DNA of 58,350 nt from Candidatus Methanomethylophilaceae archaeon (GTDB lineage Archaea > Thermoplasmatota > Thermoplasmata > Methanomassiliicoccales > Methanomethylophilaceae), in NCBI GenBank assembly GCA_016297775.1, contig JAEDGA010000005.1:1-58350 (forward strand), read 5' to 3'. Position numbers and translations under genes: made by a program. How positions within the stretch are numbered: position 1 is the first letter of the stretch; each line of letters begins with the position of its first letter. The notes below the pieces were generated by a model. It did not search any database. It had not been told where the DNA came from and saw only the letters and a program-made list of their open reading frames with translations. Below, piece after piece: positions 8,280 through 16,063 of this stretch.

Positions 8280-9227
8280 TCAGAGCTTGGAGAGCGCCAG
8301 AAGCCTCTCCCACTTGCGGTCGATCTCCGCCTGGATCTTGTCGACGATGTCGGCGTTTCCTTCGGCAAGGAGATGCTTGTACCTGCCCTGTGCCTTGAAC
8401 CACTCGGTGACCGGCTTCTTCTCGGACTTGCCCTCTGCGATCCTCTTTGATTCGGAGGTGAGCACGTACTTTCCGTTCTCGAACTCGTAGAGAGGCCATA
8501 CACAGGTCTCGACGGCCAGCTTGGCCACCATCATACAGTCCTCGGAGTTGAACCTCCATCCTCTGGGACAGGGGGAGAGAGCGTTGATGAACGCGGGTCC
8601 GCCACACTCGAATCCCTTCTCGGCCTTGGAGATCAGGTCACGCCAGTAGTAGGGAGAGACCTGTGCCGCATAGGGGATGTCGTGGGCCGCCATGATCATT
8701 GTGAGGTCCTTGGGGTACTCGGTCTTTCCGGGAACGGCCTTTCCTGCGGGAGAGGTGGTGGTGGATGCACCGAATCCGGTGGCACCGGATCTCTGGATAC
8801 CGGTGTTCATGTATGCCTCGTTGTTGAAACAGACGTACATGAGCTGGTGTCCCCTCTCGACGGCTCCGGACAATGCCTGGAATCCGATATCGTAGGTGGC
8901 TCCGTCTCCTCCGAAGGTGACGAACCTCATCTCCTCGGTGATCTTTCCCTTCCTCTTGAGGGCCTGGTATGCGGCCTCGGTACCTGCACCGGTGGCCGCT
9001 CCGTTACCGAAAGCGGTGTGTATCCATGGGATGTTCCAGGAGGTGTAGGGGAAGATAGTGGTAGATACCTCGAAACAACCGGTCGCGCTGGAAGCGATGA
9101 TCGGCTTGTCGGTGGCCATGAGGACCTGCCTCGCGATGATGCTCTCCGCGCATCCTGCGCAGAGCCTGTGTCCGGATGTGAGTTTCACATCCCCTTTGAT
9201 GAGATCCTTGATGGGTTTGCTGCTCAT
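8280..9227 (-). CDS. porB: Pyruvate:ferredoxin oxidoreductase, beta subunit
   Basis: A 315-residue thiamine-diphosphate subunit. Cys23, Cys26, Cys51 and Cys220 (LCAGCAE, TGCFE, SPCPRGW) match the four ligands of the proximal [4Fe-4S] cluster. The TPP/Mg motif is GGDGATYDIGFQALS (107-120) with NNEAYMNTG after it. The enzyme interconverts pyruvate and acetyl-CoA with ferredoxin, mostly making pyruvate in autotrophic methanogens. It is the last gene of porGDAB; its ATG overlaps the porA stop (ATGA). The preference for pyruvate over other 2-oxoacids is inferred from motif and subunit order. Confidence 0.92.
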   Translation of the reverse strand: MSSKPIKDLIKGDVKLTSGHRLCAGCAESIIARQVLMATDKPIIASSATGCFEVSTTIFPYTSWNIPWIHTAFGNGAATGAGTEAAYQALKRKGKITEEMRFVTFGGDGATYDIGFQALSGAVERGHQLMYVCFNNEAYMNTGIQRSGATGFGASTTTSPAGKAVPGKTEYPKDLTMIMAAHDIPYAAQVSPYYWRDLISKAEKGFECGGPAFINALSPCPRGWRFNSEDCMMVAKLAVETCVWPLYEFENGKYVLTSESKRIAEGKSEKKPVTEWFKAQGRYKHLLAEGNADIVDKIQAEIDRKWERLLALSKL

Positions 9228-10393
9228 TCGTCCACCCCCAGATAATTGACGGTCTTTGCTTTGCCTGCGATGACATCCTCGAAGACACCCTCGAATCCGG
9301 AGACCTTGGTGTCCTTTCCTCCGAGACCGTAGATGTAGTTGTAAGCGGCAGGGACCTTCTTGCACTTGATGAGGGCAGCGGCGACCTCGGGGTACATGGG
9401 TCCGTATGCTCCGACGGACAGATGCTTGTCCATGACGATGACGGCCTTCTTTCCGTCGAGGATCTTGGCGAGCTGCTCTGCGGGCCAGGGCCTGAAAATC
9501 CTGGGCATGCAGACTCCGACCTTGAGTCCCTTCTTTTCGCGGAGCTCATCGACGGCGGCCTTCATGGTTCCGTAGGAGGAACCGAGGACGACGGCGACAT
9601 ACTCCGCATCATCGCACCTGTACTGCTCTACGATGTGGTATTCCCTTCCGGAGATCTTCTTGAAGTCGGCGAACACCTGTTCGATGACCGCGAAGGACTT
9701 CTCCATGGCCTGCACCATCTGGTACTTGTGCTCGTAGTAGAAGTCCGGTCCATCCATGAGTCCGTGGGACACGGGGTTCTTGTAGTCGAGCAGGGGCTTG
9801 AAGGGCTTGAACTCTCCGACGAACTTCTTGACGACGGCGTCGTCGAGAGGGGTCATCCTCTCGATGGCGTGGGTGAGGATGAATCCGTCCAGGTTGGTCA
9901 TGATGGGGAGCTGCACATCGGGGTGCTCCGCGATCCTGGGTGCGATGATAGCGTTGTCGTACGCCTCCTGGACGTTCTCCGCGAAGATCTGGATCCAACC
10001 GCAGTCCCTTGCGGACATGACGTCTCCGTGATCGTTGTTGATGTTGATGGGTCCGCTGATGGCCCTGTTGGCAACAGCCATGACGAGGGGCACTCTCATT
10101 GCGGATGTGATGGGGAGCATCTCCCACATGTATGCGAGTCCCTGGGAGGATGTCGCGGTGAAGGTCCTTGCTCCTGCGGAGCAGGAACCGGTACATACTG
10201 TGAGTGCGGAGTGCTCGGACTCCACGCAGACGAACTCCGTTCCGACGTCGCCGTCCGCGACGTAATCGGAGAACTTCTCCACGATGATGGTCTGAGGTGT
10301 GATGGGGTATGCCGCACACACGTCGGGGTCGATCTGTTTCCATGCGAGCGCTACCGCGCTGTCTCCGTTGATTGCCAAGTCTCCCATAATCAT
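9224..10393 (-). CDS. porA: Pyruvate:ferredoxin oxidoreductase, alpha subunit
   Basis: A 389-residue alpha subunit, with the pyrimidine-binding domain first (GDSAVALAWKQIDPDVCAAYPITPQT) and transketolase-C-like domain II last (PRIFRPWPAEQLAKIL). YPITPQT is the typical signature for contact with TPP and CoA. SCSAGARTFTATSSQGLAYM is the conserved loop of the family. The ATG at 10393 overlaps the porD stop (ATGA), so translation is probably coupled. A second ATG, two codons later, is an alternative start. Confidence 0.93.
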   Translation of the reverse strand: MIMGDLAINGDSAVALAWKQIDPDVCAAYPITPQTIIVEKFSDYVADGDVGTEFVCVESEHSALTVCTGSCSAGARTFTATSSQGLAYMWEMLPITSAMRVPLVMAVANRAISGPININNDHGDVMSARDCGWIQIFAENVQEAYDNAIIAPRIAEHPDVQLPIMTNLDGFILTHAIERMTPLDDAVVKKFVGEFKPFKPLLDYKNPVSHGLMDGPDFYYEHKYQMVQAMEKSFAVIEQVFADFKKISGREYHIVEQYRCDDAEYVAVVLGSSYGTMKAAVDELREKKGLKVGVCMPRIFRPWPAEQLAKILDGKKAVIVMDKHLSVGAYGPMYPEVAAALIKCKKVPAAYNYIYGLGGKDTKVSGFEGVFEDVIAGKAKTVNYLGVDE

Positions 10394-10653
10394 TCCTCCG
10401 ACATGGTGATGGCGTCCTTGGGACACATCTTGGCGCAGATTCCGCAGCCCTTGCAGTGTGTCAGTTTGAATCCGACCATCTTGTTGTTCTCGAAGATAAT
10501 GCAGTCGTCGGGGCAGTACATCCAGCAGGTCATGCAATCGATGCAGGTCTCCCTGTCCACGATGGGTGTGAGAGATCTCCAGTCCCCGGTCTCGAACTGC
10601 GCTGCGGTCCCGCCGTTGACGCGGGATCCGATGATCATATCCTTGTGATTCAT
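10390..10653 (-). CDS. porD: Pyruvate:ferredoxin oxidoreductase, delta subunit (2x[4Fe-4S])
   Basis: An 87-residue ferredoxin-like subunit with two classical CxxCxxCxxxCP motifs, CIDCMTCWMYCP and CKGCGICAKMCP, which bind two [4Fe-4S] clusters that carry electrons to external ferredoxin. The N-terminal 30 residues are the usual delta extension. Its start overlaps the porG stop by one base and its stop overlaps the porA start. Confidence 0.95.
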   Translation of the reverse strand: MNHKDMIIGSRVNGGTAAQFETGDWRSLTPIVDRETCIDCMTCWMYCPDDCIIFENNKMVGFKLTHCKGCGICAKMCPKDAITMSEE

Positions 10654-11213
10654 CAGGCCACCTCCTTGTTAGCCCTGTTGAGTGCGGCGAGGTTCTTCTT
10701 GATGACCTTCTCCGAAAGCTTACCGGTGAACTTCGATACGATCTCGAGCTCAAGAGCCTCGTAACGGACGATGTCCGGGACGATCTTGACGAGCGCACCG
10801 AGCATGGCGGTGTTCGCAACGGGACGGCCGATCTCCTCCATGGAAATCTTGGTGGCGTCGAGAGTGTGACACTCTGCATCCGTACCCAATGCCTTCTTGA
10901 GGTCCTCGGGCGTACCATCGTAGTTGGCTATGATGATTCCCCCCTTCTTCAGACCCTTGGTGACATCGACCTTTCCGATGAGGGTACCGTCCAGTACGAT
11001 GACCACGTCGGGCTCGTAAACCTGTGTGTGGACCCTGATGGGCTGCTCGGAGATCCTTGTGAATGCCCTGATGGGCGCCCCCATCCTCTCCGGTCCGAAC
11101 TCTGGGAACGCTTTGACGTACTTGCCTTCCCCCACTACGGTCTCGGCGAGAATTTCGCTGGCGGTAACAACTCCTTGTCCGCCTCTTCCGTGCCAACATA
11201 TTTCCATATCCAT
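10653..11213 (-). CDS. porG: Pyruvate:ferredoxin oxidoreductase, gamma subunit
   Basis: A 186-residue gamma subunit. WHGRGGQGVVTASEILAE at the N-terminus and FPEFGPERMGAPIRAFTRI are diagnostic; the latter favours pyruvate oxidoreductases over KGOR/VOR. It is first in porGDAB. ATG codons at 11213 and 11207 are both possible. A TATA-like AATAATATA at about 11230-11239 is so close that the mRNA probably has almost no leader. Confidence 0.93.
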   Translation of the reverse strand: MDMEICWHGRGGQGVVTASEILAETVVGEGKYVKAFPEFGPERMGAPIRAFTRISEQPIRVHTQVYEPDVVIVLDGTLIGKVDVTKGLKKGGIIIANYDGTPEDLKKALGTDAECHTLDATKISMEEIGRPVANTAMLGALVKIVPDIVRYEALELEIVSKFTGKLSEKVIKKNLAALNRANKEVA

Positions 11214-11287
11214 TTAGACCGAGTCCCACTATATTATTTGCTTTATTAAGTCTTATGTCGAAAAAATTGGTAGGTACTCTGATAATG

Positions 11288-11340
11288 TACGATTTTCATA
11301 TCTTGTTTACGAAAAACGTATTAATAATATGAAAATCGTA
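11288..11340. repeat. 53-bp nested palindrome between symporter and por
   Basis: Outer arms TACGATTTTCATAT (11288-11301) and ATATGAAAATCGTA (11327-11340) are a perfect 14-bp inverted repeat. An inner TACGAAAAACGTA (11308-11320) is itself palindromic with the same centre, 11314. It lies about 50 bp upstream of the por TATA box and about 50 bp after the symporter stop. It may be a regulatory site for por or part of the symporter 3' end. Confidence 0.7.
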
Positions 11341-11391
11341 GGAAAATGGCGAATAAAAAAGGTTTTAAGGAAAATGGTTTGTGAAATCCGT

Positions 11392-13008
11392 TTATTCTGC
11401 GATTGCTTCCTTCGCAGGTGCGGACTTGGACCTCAGAACGAGGAGGGACACGGCCATCACGATGGCGGAGACGGGGAGCGCGATGATGAGCGCATCCACG
11501 AACATCAGGGATCCATCGAACAGGACCTGCTTTCCGGTGAGCATCTTGCAGATTGGCAGGAAGACGGAGGTACCCTTGTTGACGAACAGGGCCCAGAACA
11601 GGTACACGGCGGTTCCTGCGACGATACTGTTGAAGGCCGCGCTCCTGTTGGGAGTCTTGGAGTAGAGTCCGTGTACGTATGCGGGCAGGAGTGCAGCAGC
11701 GGTCATTCCCATGAAGACCGATGTCGCCTTCGCGATGATATCGGAGGGCATCAGGTAGCAGTAAACGACCACCAGGACCATCATGACCATGGTGACCGCC
11801 CTGTTGATGCCGACGGACTGGGAATCCACGTCCTTTCCTGCCTTTCTGGAGAGGATGGCGGAGTAGACGTCGTATCCTCCTGCGGATCCGATGGTATGCA
11901 TCAGCGCACTGATGGTGGAGATGGATGCACAGATCAGGGACACCAGGAACAGGGAGACGAACAGGTCTCCGAAGGTGAAGGACTGGAAGACCTCCACGAT
12001 ATATGTGGGTATGATGAAATCGGTACCTTTGGTGACATACTGGATGGCGTTCATACCGTGCTCGTTGTAGAAGTACAGGTTGCTGAGGGTACCGCAAGTG
12101 TATGCGGAACCGACGATGACCAGGATGAACACGGAACCGATGACCATGGACCTGCTGAGGGTCCTGTCGTCCTTGGCGGACATGAATCTGACGGCCAGCT
12201 GAGGCTGGGTCAGTGCACCGATACCGACTCCGAGGATGAATGTGGTAACGACGGTGAGCCATTCCGCACTTCCGAAGTCTGCGAACTCGGTCCATCCGTT
12301 GGAACCGGGCAGAACGTTGGTCTGGGATATGGCACCGGAGATGGTGAGGTCGGTGAGCTGCTGGAATGCATCGAATCCGAGCGTACCCATGGTGACCAGG
12401 AAGATGACTACCATTCCGGCGAACATGATGACGGCCTGGAGCGCATCGTTGTACATGACGGCGATGATTCCTCCGTATACCACGTAGATGGCGACGATGA
12501 TGGAGAGTACCACAAGCATCATGTTGTAATCGAGACCGGTGATGACGGCGAGGGAGTTGACACCGCCCTTGAGGACGGCCGCACAATAGATGGGCATCAT
12601 GACGATGATGATGACCGCGGTGAACAGACGGATACCTTTGGACTTGTAGATCTTTCCGAGAAGATCGGCAAATGTGGATGCGCCGAGCTTGCGTCCGATC
12701 CTGCGGGTCCTGGTTCCGAAGACGACGAATGCCACGATGACACCGACCGCCAGGTTGAGGAAGCAGAGCCACATGAGCGATGCCCCGTGCACGGCGGCCT
12801 GTCCGCCGAATCCTATGACGGCGGATGCGCTGAGGAATGTCGCACCATATGAGAGTGCGATGATGACAGGATTCGTCTTGTTCCTTCCGAGGAGATATTC
12901 TTCGTTGTTCTTTGTGTTGCGGTACCCGTACCAACCGAGTGCCAGGGTTGCGATCACGAACAGTACGGCCATTATTCCGAAGGTCCAAAGATCGACTCCA
13001 TCAGTCAT
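11392..13008 (-). CDS. Sodium:solute symporter (SSS family)
   Basis: A 538-residue membrane protein with about thirteen hydrophobic segments, of the SSS family (PutP/ActP/MctC type). The region ALSYGATFLSASAVIGFGGQAA is the discontinuous first helix that typically binds substrate and Na+. GVGIGALTQPQLAVRFMSAK is the conserved middle motif. LICASISTISALMHTIGS carries the Ser residues usually linked to the second Na+ site. Likely substrates are carboxylates or amino acids; none can be proved. It overlaps by 8 bases a tiny upstream gene for a one-helix partner. The TAA stop is followed by a T-rich run. Confidence 0.88.
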   Translation of the reverse strand: MTDGVDLWTFGIMAVLFVIATLALGWYGYRNTKNNEEYLLGRNKTNPVIIALSYGATFLSASAVIGFGGQAAVHGASLMWLCFLNLAVGVIVAFVVFGTRTRRIGRKLGASTFADLLGKIYKSKGIRLFTAVIIIVMMPIYCAAVLKGGVNSLAVITGLDYNMMLVVLSIIVAIYVVYGGIIAVMYNDALQAVIMFAGMVVIFLVTMGTLGFDAFQQLTDLTISGAISQTNVLPGSNGWTEFADFGSAEWLTVVTTFILGVGIGALTQPQLAVRFMSAKDDRTLSRSMVIGSVFILVIVGSAYTCGTLSNLYFYNEHGMNAIQYVTKGTDFIIPTYIVEVFQSFTFGDLFVSLFLVSLICASISTISALMHTIGSAGGYDVYSAILSRKAGKDVDSQSVGINRAVTMVMMVLVVVYCYLMPSDIIAKATSVFMGMTAAALLPAYVHGLYSKTPNRSAAFNSIVAGTAVYLFWALFVNKGTSVFLPICKMLTGKQVLFDGSLMFVDALIIALPVSAIVMAVSLLVLRSKSAPAKEAIAE

Positions 13009-13123
13009 CTTCGGGAGCCTCCTTGTCCTTCATATGTGCCCAGACCGCACAGAATACGACGCACAGCACGGAGCCGACGTACGCAAGCCAGACGGCGGGA
13101 TCGGGTATTCCAAACAGAGACAT
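13001..13123 (-). CDS. Small accessory protein of the symporter (40 aa)
   Basis: A very short gene reading MSLFGIPDPAVWLAYVGSVL at its start, then one transmembrane helix and an acidic/basic tail ending in KEAPEDD. The IPDP-x-x-W-x-x-Y pattern and single helix match the small proteins encoded just before SSS transporters, annotated as symporter small accessory proteins. Its stop overlaps the symporter start by 8 bases, so the two are translationally coupled. AAGGTGA precedes the ATG at good spacing. It probably helps assembly or stability of the transporter. Confidence 0.82.
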   Translation of the reverse strand: MSLFGIPDPAVWLAYVGSVLCVVFCAVWAHMKDKEAPEDD

Positions 13124-13140
13124 TCTCGTTCACCTTGTTG

Positions 13141-13159
13141 CGTGCTAACATTTAGCACG
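13141..13159. promoter_or_regulatory. Dyad CGTGCTAA-CAT-TTAGCACG at the symporter promoter
   Basis: A perfect 8-bp inverted repeat with a 3-base spacer, 18 bases before the small accessory gene. It lies roughly where transcription from the TATA element at 13181-13190 would start. This is consistent with a repressor operator, or with a hairpin in a short leader. Confidence 0.6.
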
Positions 13160-13180
13160 GGACTACACCATGCCACTATT

Positions 13181-13190
13181 GTATATAACC
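13181..13190. promoter_or_regulatory. Shared TATA element for divergent genes
   Basis: GTATATAAC reads as a TATA box on both strands. It is 24-30 bases from the ATG at 13212 on the plus strand, predicting a leaderless mRNA. It lies about 25 bases from the dyad and leader of the symporter pair on the minus strand. Confidence 0.55.
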
Positions 13191-13211
13191 TTTCACATGA
13201 ATTCACATATC

Positions 13212-13754
13212 ATGAGCGTGGTCGACAGAGTGATGTCCTTCATCAAAGGCCAAGAAGGTGTGGTAGGAGTGTTCGAGATGGATGATGATGTCTCCAAAGA
13301 GATCGATCGCATCGAGAAGAGCATTGTCACGCGTACCAATCACGAGTACAAGAGCGTAGGATACGAGATTGCCATGAAACGCAGGCACAGACTATGCGTG
13401 TTCTACACCAACGACTTCACCGTGGATATGAGATCCAGATTGAAGCTCATGTCCTCCGACGGTACCGTCATGGGGACCACACTCATGAAGGACGAACTCG
13501 AAGAGTACAGGAAACGCGACGATGTCCTGTGGATATCCGACGATTTCATAGTGTTCCCCGAGATCCGCGGAGAAGGCGACGAGATGTTCGTCCTATATCC
13601 ATATGAATACAAGGATCTGCAAAAGAATGCGGAAGGATGTTTGGATCCGATAGGGATCTCGCCCACACCGTCATCCGACCATTTTCTGAAGCAGTACACC
13701 GGGACTCCGGAGAGTTCGATGATATTCTCCACGATAATAGCATTCGATGAATGA
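13212..13754 (+). CDS. Uncharacterised protein, 180 aa
   Basis: I do not recognise this protein. It is soluble, acidic at the start (GVFEMDDDVSKEIDRIEKSI), with a mixed alpha/beta-like pattern and no Cys cluster, signal peptide or membrane segment. The start at 13212 (MSVVDRVMSF) was chosen because a TATA box at 13182-13188 would give a transcript beginning almost at this ATG; in-frame ATGs at 13170 and 13197 lie on or just after the TATA box. It stands alone between the divergent symporter pair and a convergent DUF5714 gene whose stop is 12 bases away. Confidence 0.6.
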   Translation: MSVVDRVMSFIKGQEGVVGVFEMDDDVSKEIDRIEKSIVTRTNHEYKSVGYEIAMKRRHRLCVFYTNDFTVDMRSRLKLMSSDGTVMGTTLMKDELEEYRKRDDVLWISDDFIVFPEIRGEGDEMFVLYPYEYKDLQKNAEGCLDPIGISPTPSSDHFLKQYTGTPESSMIFSTIIAFDE

Positions 13755-13766
13755 TACCCGGAACGA

Positions 13767-14447
13767 TCAGGATCTGTAGAACGGGCATCTCTCGCGGATA
13801 CATTCTTTGTTGGAGTCGGAAAGTCCGCAGACGGGATCATCGGGAACATCCATCTCGCTTCCGAACTTGTCCCTGGCGATCGACGCTCCGACCTGTATCG
13901 CTATTATGGAGTTCCTCTTGCAGCAACGTGGCCCGCCTATGATGCCCATCCTCACGAGACATTGTGCCGTGGCTAGATTCACATCACCCCACGTATCCTC
14001 CGAATAAGGTGTGGTACCGGACAGTATGCTCAGGAAAGTCCCTACACTGACGGCCGCACCGCAGTTTCCCATCAGACCGCATGAACCCGGAGGCACCTGT
14101 CTCGCACGTTTGCAGAGTTCGTCCAACATGCTACCGAGGTCTATGTTGGTCCCCGCATTGCGGTGTGCGGCCAACAGGGCCGAACCGACAGCGACGTGGT
14201 GTCTGAAATCATGCATCCTCATCCTTCCGGAATCCACTATGGTCCTGAATATCTCATAAGGATCCGATGACACGGAATCCATGCAAATCCTGCGGATCTC
14301 CCCGAACACGACGTTATCCGAACAGGAGCGACAGAGCCTGTGTCCGGAATCACACACGGTCAGCTTCGATTCCTTACCGCACACAGTACAGATTCCTTCC
14401 GACTCCGTTACCGAGCCTGAACCGCACATAGAACAAACACCTGCCAT
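13767..14447 (-). CDS. DUF5714 domain protein, cysteine-rich
   Basis: A 226-residue protein. The first 45 residues hold three Cys pairs (CSMCG, CTVCG, CRSC) that look like zinc or iron-sulfur binding knuckles. The remainder has conserved-looking PPGSCGLMGNCGAAVSVG, GGPRCCKRNS and a final CGLSDSNKECIRERCPF, matching the DUF5714 family seen in anaerobes and methanogens. The many cysteines suggest metal or cluster binding; the function is unknown. A TATA-like TTATATGATG at 14461-14470 lies close to the start. Confidence 0.7.
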   Translation of the reverse strand: MAGVCSMCGSGSVTESEGICTVCGKESKLTVCDSGHRLCRSCSDNVVFGEIRRICMDSVSSDPYEIFRTIVDSGRMRMHDFRHHVAVGSALLAAHRNAGTNIDLGSMLDELCKRARQVPPGSCGLMGNCGAAVSVGTFLSILSGTTPYSEDTWGDVNLATAQCLVRMGIIGGPRCCKRNSIIAIQVGASIARDKFGSEMDVPDDPVCGLSDSNKECIRERCPFYRS

Positions 14448-14573
14448 TTGAGGACCCTCGCATCATATAACGGTGTATGTGACGTAAATACACACCGTAT
14501 TCTCAAGAAATACTATTGTATTTATATTGATGATTAAGATATAAAATGGGGTTCACACCCTAGGTGATTAACA

Positions 14574-15092
14574 ATGAACAACATTAAGATAGGGAAGACG
14601 GAGATGTCCATCGGGGACCTTCTCATCTATTTGGGTGCACTCGTTGCGATCATTGCCATCTTCCTCACGTATGTCGAATCCACAATGTTTCCAAACAACA
14701 CAACCACATTGACCGGAATAGATATCATCACCGGCAAGGATGGGGACGTGGACGATCTGTCCTTCGTCCATCTGGCGCCTCTCTTCACCCTGATCTTTGC
14801 GATCGTAGGTGCCATAGCGGCAATCCTCCAGATGTTCGTCAAGAATGTCGACGCGAAGGTGTTCAGCTTCGTTGAGGTCGGCGTATTCGCACTTGCTGCA
14901 ATCTTTGCCATCGTATTCGTTGCGATGGGGGCAGGACCCGACCTCTACGACGGTACCGCGAAAGACATCATTAAAATGGCCATCGATTCCGGTGCACTCA
15001 AGATGAACCTCGGTATCGGAGCATACCTCGGTCTCATCGCATCCATCGTCGGTGTCATCGGCGCAGGTGTCAACGTCAAAGAGAATCTTTGA
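14574..15092 (+). CDS. Four-helix membrane protein of unknown function
   Basis: A 172-residue protein with about four hydrophobic segments (near 15-33, 64-88, 97-118 and 145-167) and a polar loop rich in Thr and Asp (NNTTTLTGIDIITGKDGDVDD) after the first, probably outside. I know no family for it. AGGTGA six bases before the ATG is a strong ribosome site, and TATA-like AT-rich sequence lies at about 14530-14547. A small stem TCCTC/GAGGA directly at the stop, followed by CCTTTTAC, may end transcription. Confidence 0.65.
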   Translation: MNNIKIGKTEMSIGDLLIYLGALVAIIAIFLTYVESTMFPNNTTTLTGIDIITGKDGDVDDLSFVHLAPLFTLIFAIVGAIAAILQMFVKNVDAKVFSFVEVGVFALAAIFAIVFVAMGAGPDLYDGTAKDIIKMAIDSGALKMNLGIGAYLGLIASIVGVIGAGVNVKENL

Positions 15093-15267
15093 TCCTCAAA
15101 ACCGAGGATTCCAAACCTTTTACAATCAATTATTACGAATTTTAAAATAATATTGAATCTTTATCCATTTTTTTAATCCAAAAATATACACATATTCAAA
15201 TATCATTAGAAAAATCGACGATACAGTGAGGTGTACTTAACACCTATTATAAGGAAAGTGAAAACAA
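15093..15267 (+). promoter_or_regulatory. Shikimate operon promoter and leader
   Basis: A very AT-rich upstream region. AAAATATACAC near 15181-15190 is a possible TATA box, predicting a leader of about 55-60 bases. In that leader AGGTGT-ACTTA-ACACCT (15229-15245) is a perfect 6-bp inverted repeat just before the ribosome site AAGGAAAGTG. The hairpin could affect translation or be a protein site. Confidence 0.5.
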
Positions 15268-16059
15268 ATGTATGGAAAGAAGATTCGTATGGAAAGGATC
15301 CTCGACAGGAAGACCGGTAACGCCGTCATCGTCCCCATGGATCACGGGATCTCCGTCGGTCCGCTCAGCGGACTCGTGGACATGAAGAAGACGGTCAACG
15401 ACGTCTCCCTCGGAGGCGCCACCGCGGTCCTCATGCACAAGGGACTCGTGAGATACTCCTACCGTATGTCCGGAAAGGATGTGGGCCTCATCATGCACCT
15501 GTCCGCATCCACCGATCTCGGACCCACCACAAACAGCAAGGTCCTCGTCGGAAGCATAGAGGAGGCCATCAAGATCGGTGCCGATGCCGTATCCGTCCAT
15601 ATCAACTTCGGTTCCGAGGACGAGCCTAACATGCTCGAGTCCATCGGGGACATCTCCCGCAAATGCAGCGAGTGGGGAATGCCCCTCCTCGTAATGGCAT
15701 ATCCCCGCGGTCCGCAGATCAAGAACCAGTACGACCCAGATGCGATCGCACACTGTGCAAGGGCGGCCACCGAGCTCGGAGCGGACCTCGTCAAGGTCAG
15801 CTACACCGGAGACATCGATTCCTTCAGAGAGGTCTGCAGGGGAGCTCTCGCACCCATCGTCATCGCAGGCGGACCCAAGATGGATTCCGACATGGACATC
15901 CTGAACATGGTCCACGACTCCATGGAGGCCGGAGGTCACGGAGTTTCCATCGGACGCAACGTGTTCCAGAACAACAACGTGCAGGGAATCATGAAGGCGA
16001 TCTCCAGCATCGTCCTCGATGGATACTCTGTCGACGAGGCCGCACAGTACCTGAAGTGA
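15268..16059 (+). CDS. aroA': 2-amino-3,7-dideoxy-D-threo-hept-6-ulosonate (ADTH) synthase
   Basis: A 263-residue class I aldolase-like enzyme that opens the archaeal shikimate route, joining 6-deoxy-5-ketofructose phosphate and aspartate semialdehyde. Active-site landmarks are PMDHG (23-27), MAYPRG (143-148) and the Schiff-base Lys176 in LVKVSYTGD. The C-terminal phosphate loop reads IAGGPKMDS and GVSIGRNVFQ. It is the first gene of the six-gene aromatic operon. It differs from class I fructose-bisphosphate aldolase mainly in context: the next gene is the dedicated partner enzyme. Confidence 0.92.
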   Translation: MYGKKIRMERILDRKTGNAVIVPMDHGISVGPLSGLVDMKKTVNDVSLGGATAVLMHKGLVRYSYRMSGKDVGLIMHLSASTDLGPTTNSKVLVGSIEEAIKIGADAVSVHINFGSEDEPNMLESIGDISRKCSEWGMPLLVMAYPRGPQIKNQYDPDAIAHCARAATELGADLVKVSYTGDIDSFREVCRGALAPIVIAGGPKMDSDMDILNMVHDSMEAGGHGVSIGRNVFQNNNVQGIMKAISSIVLDGYSVDEAAQYLK

Positions 16060-16063
16060 TCGG

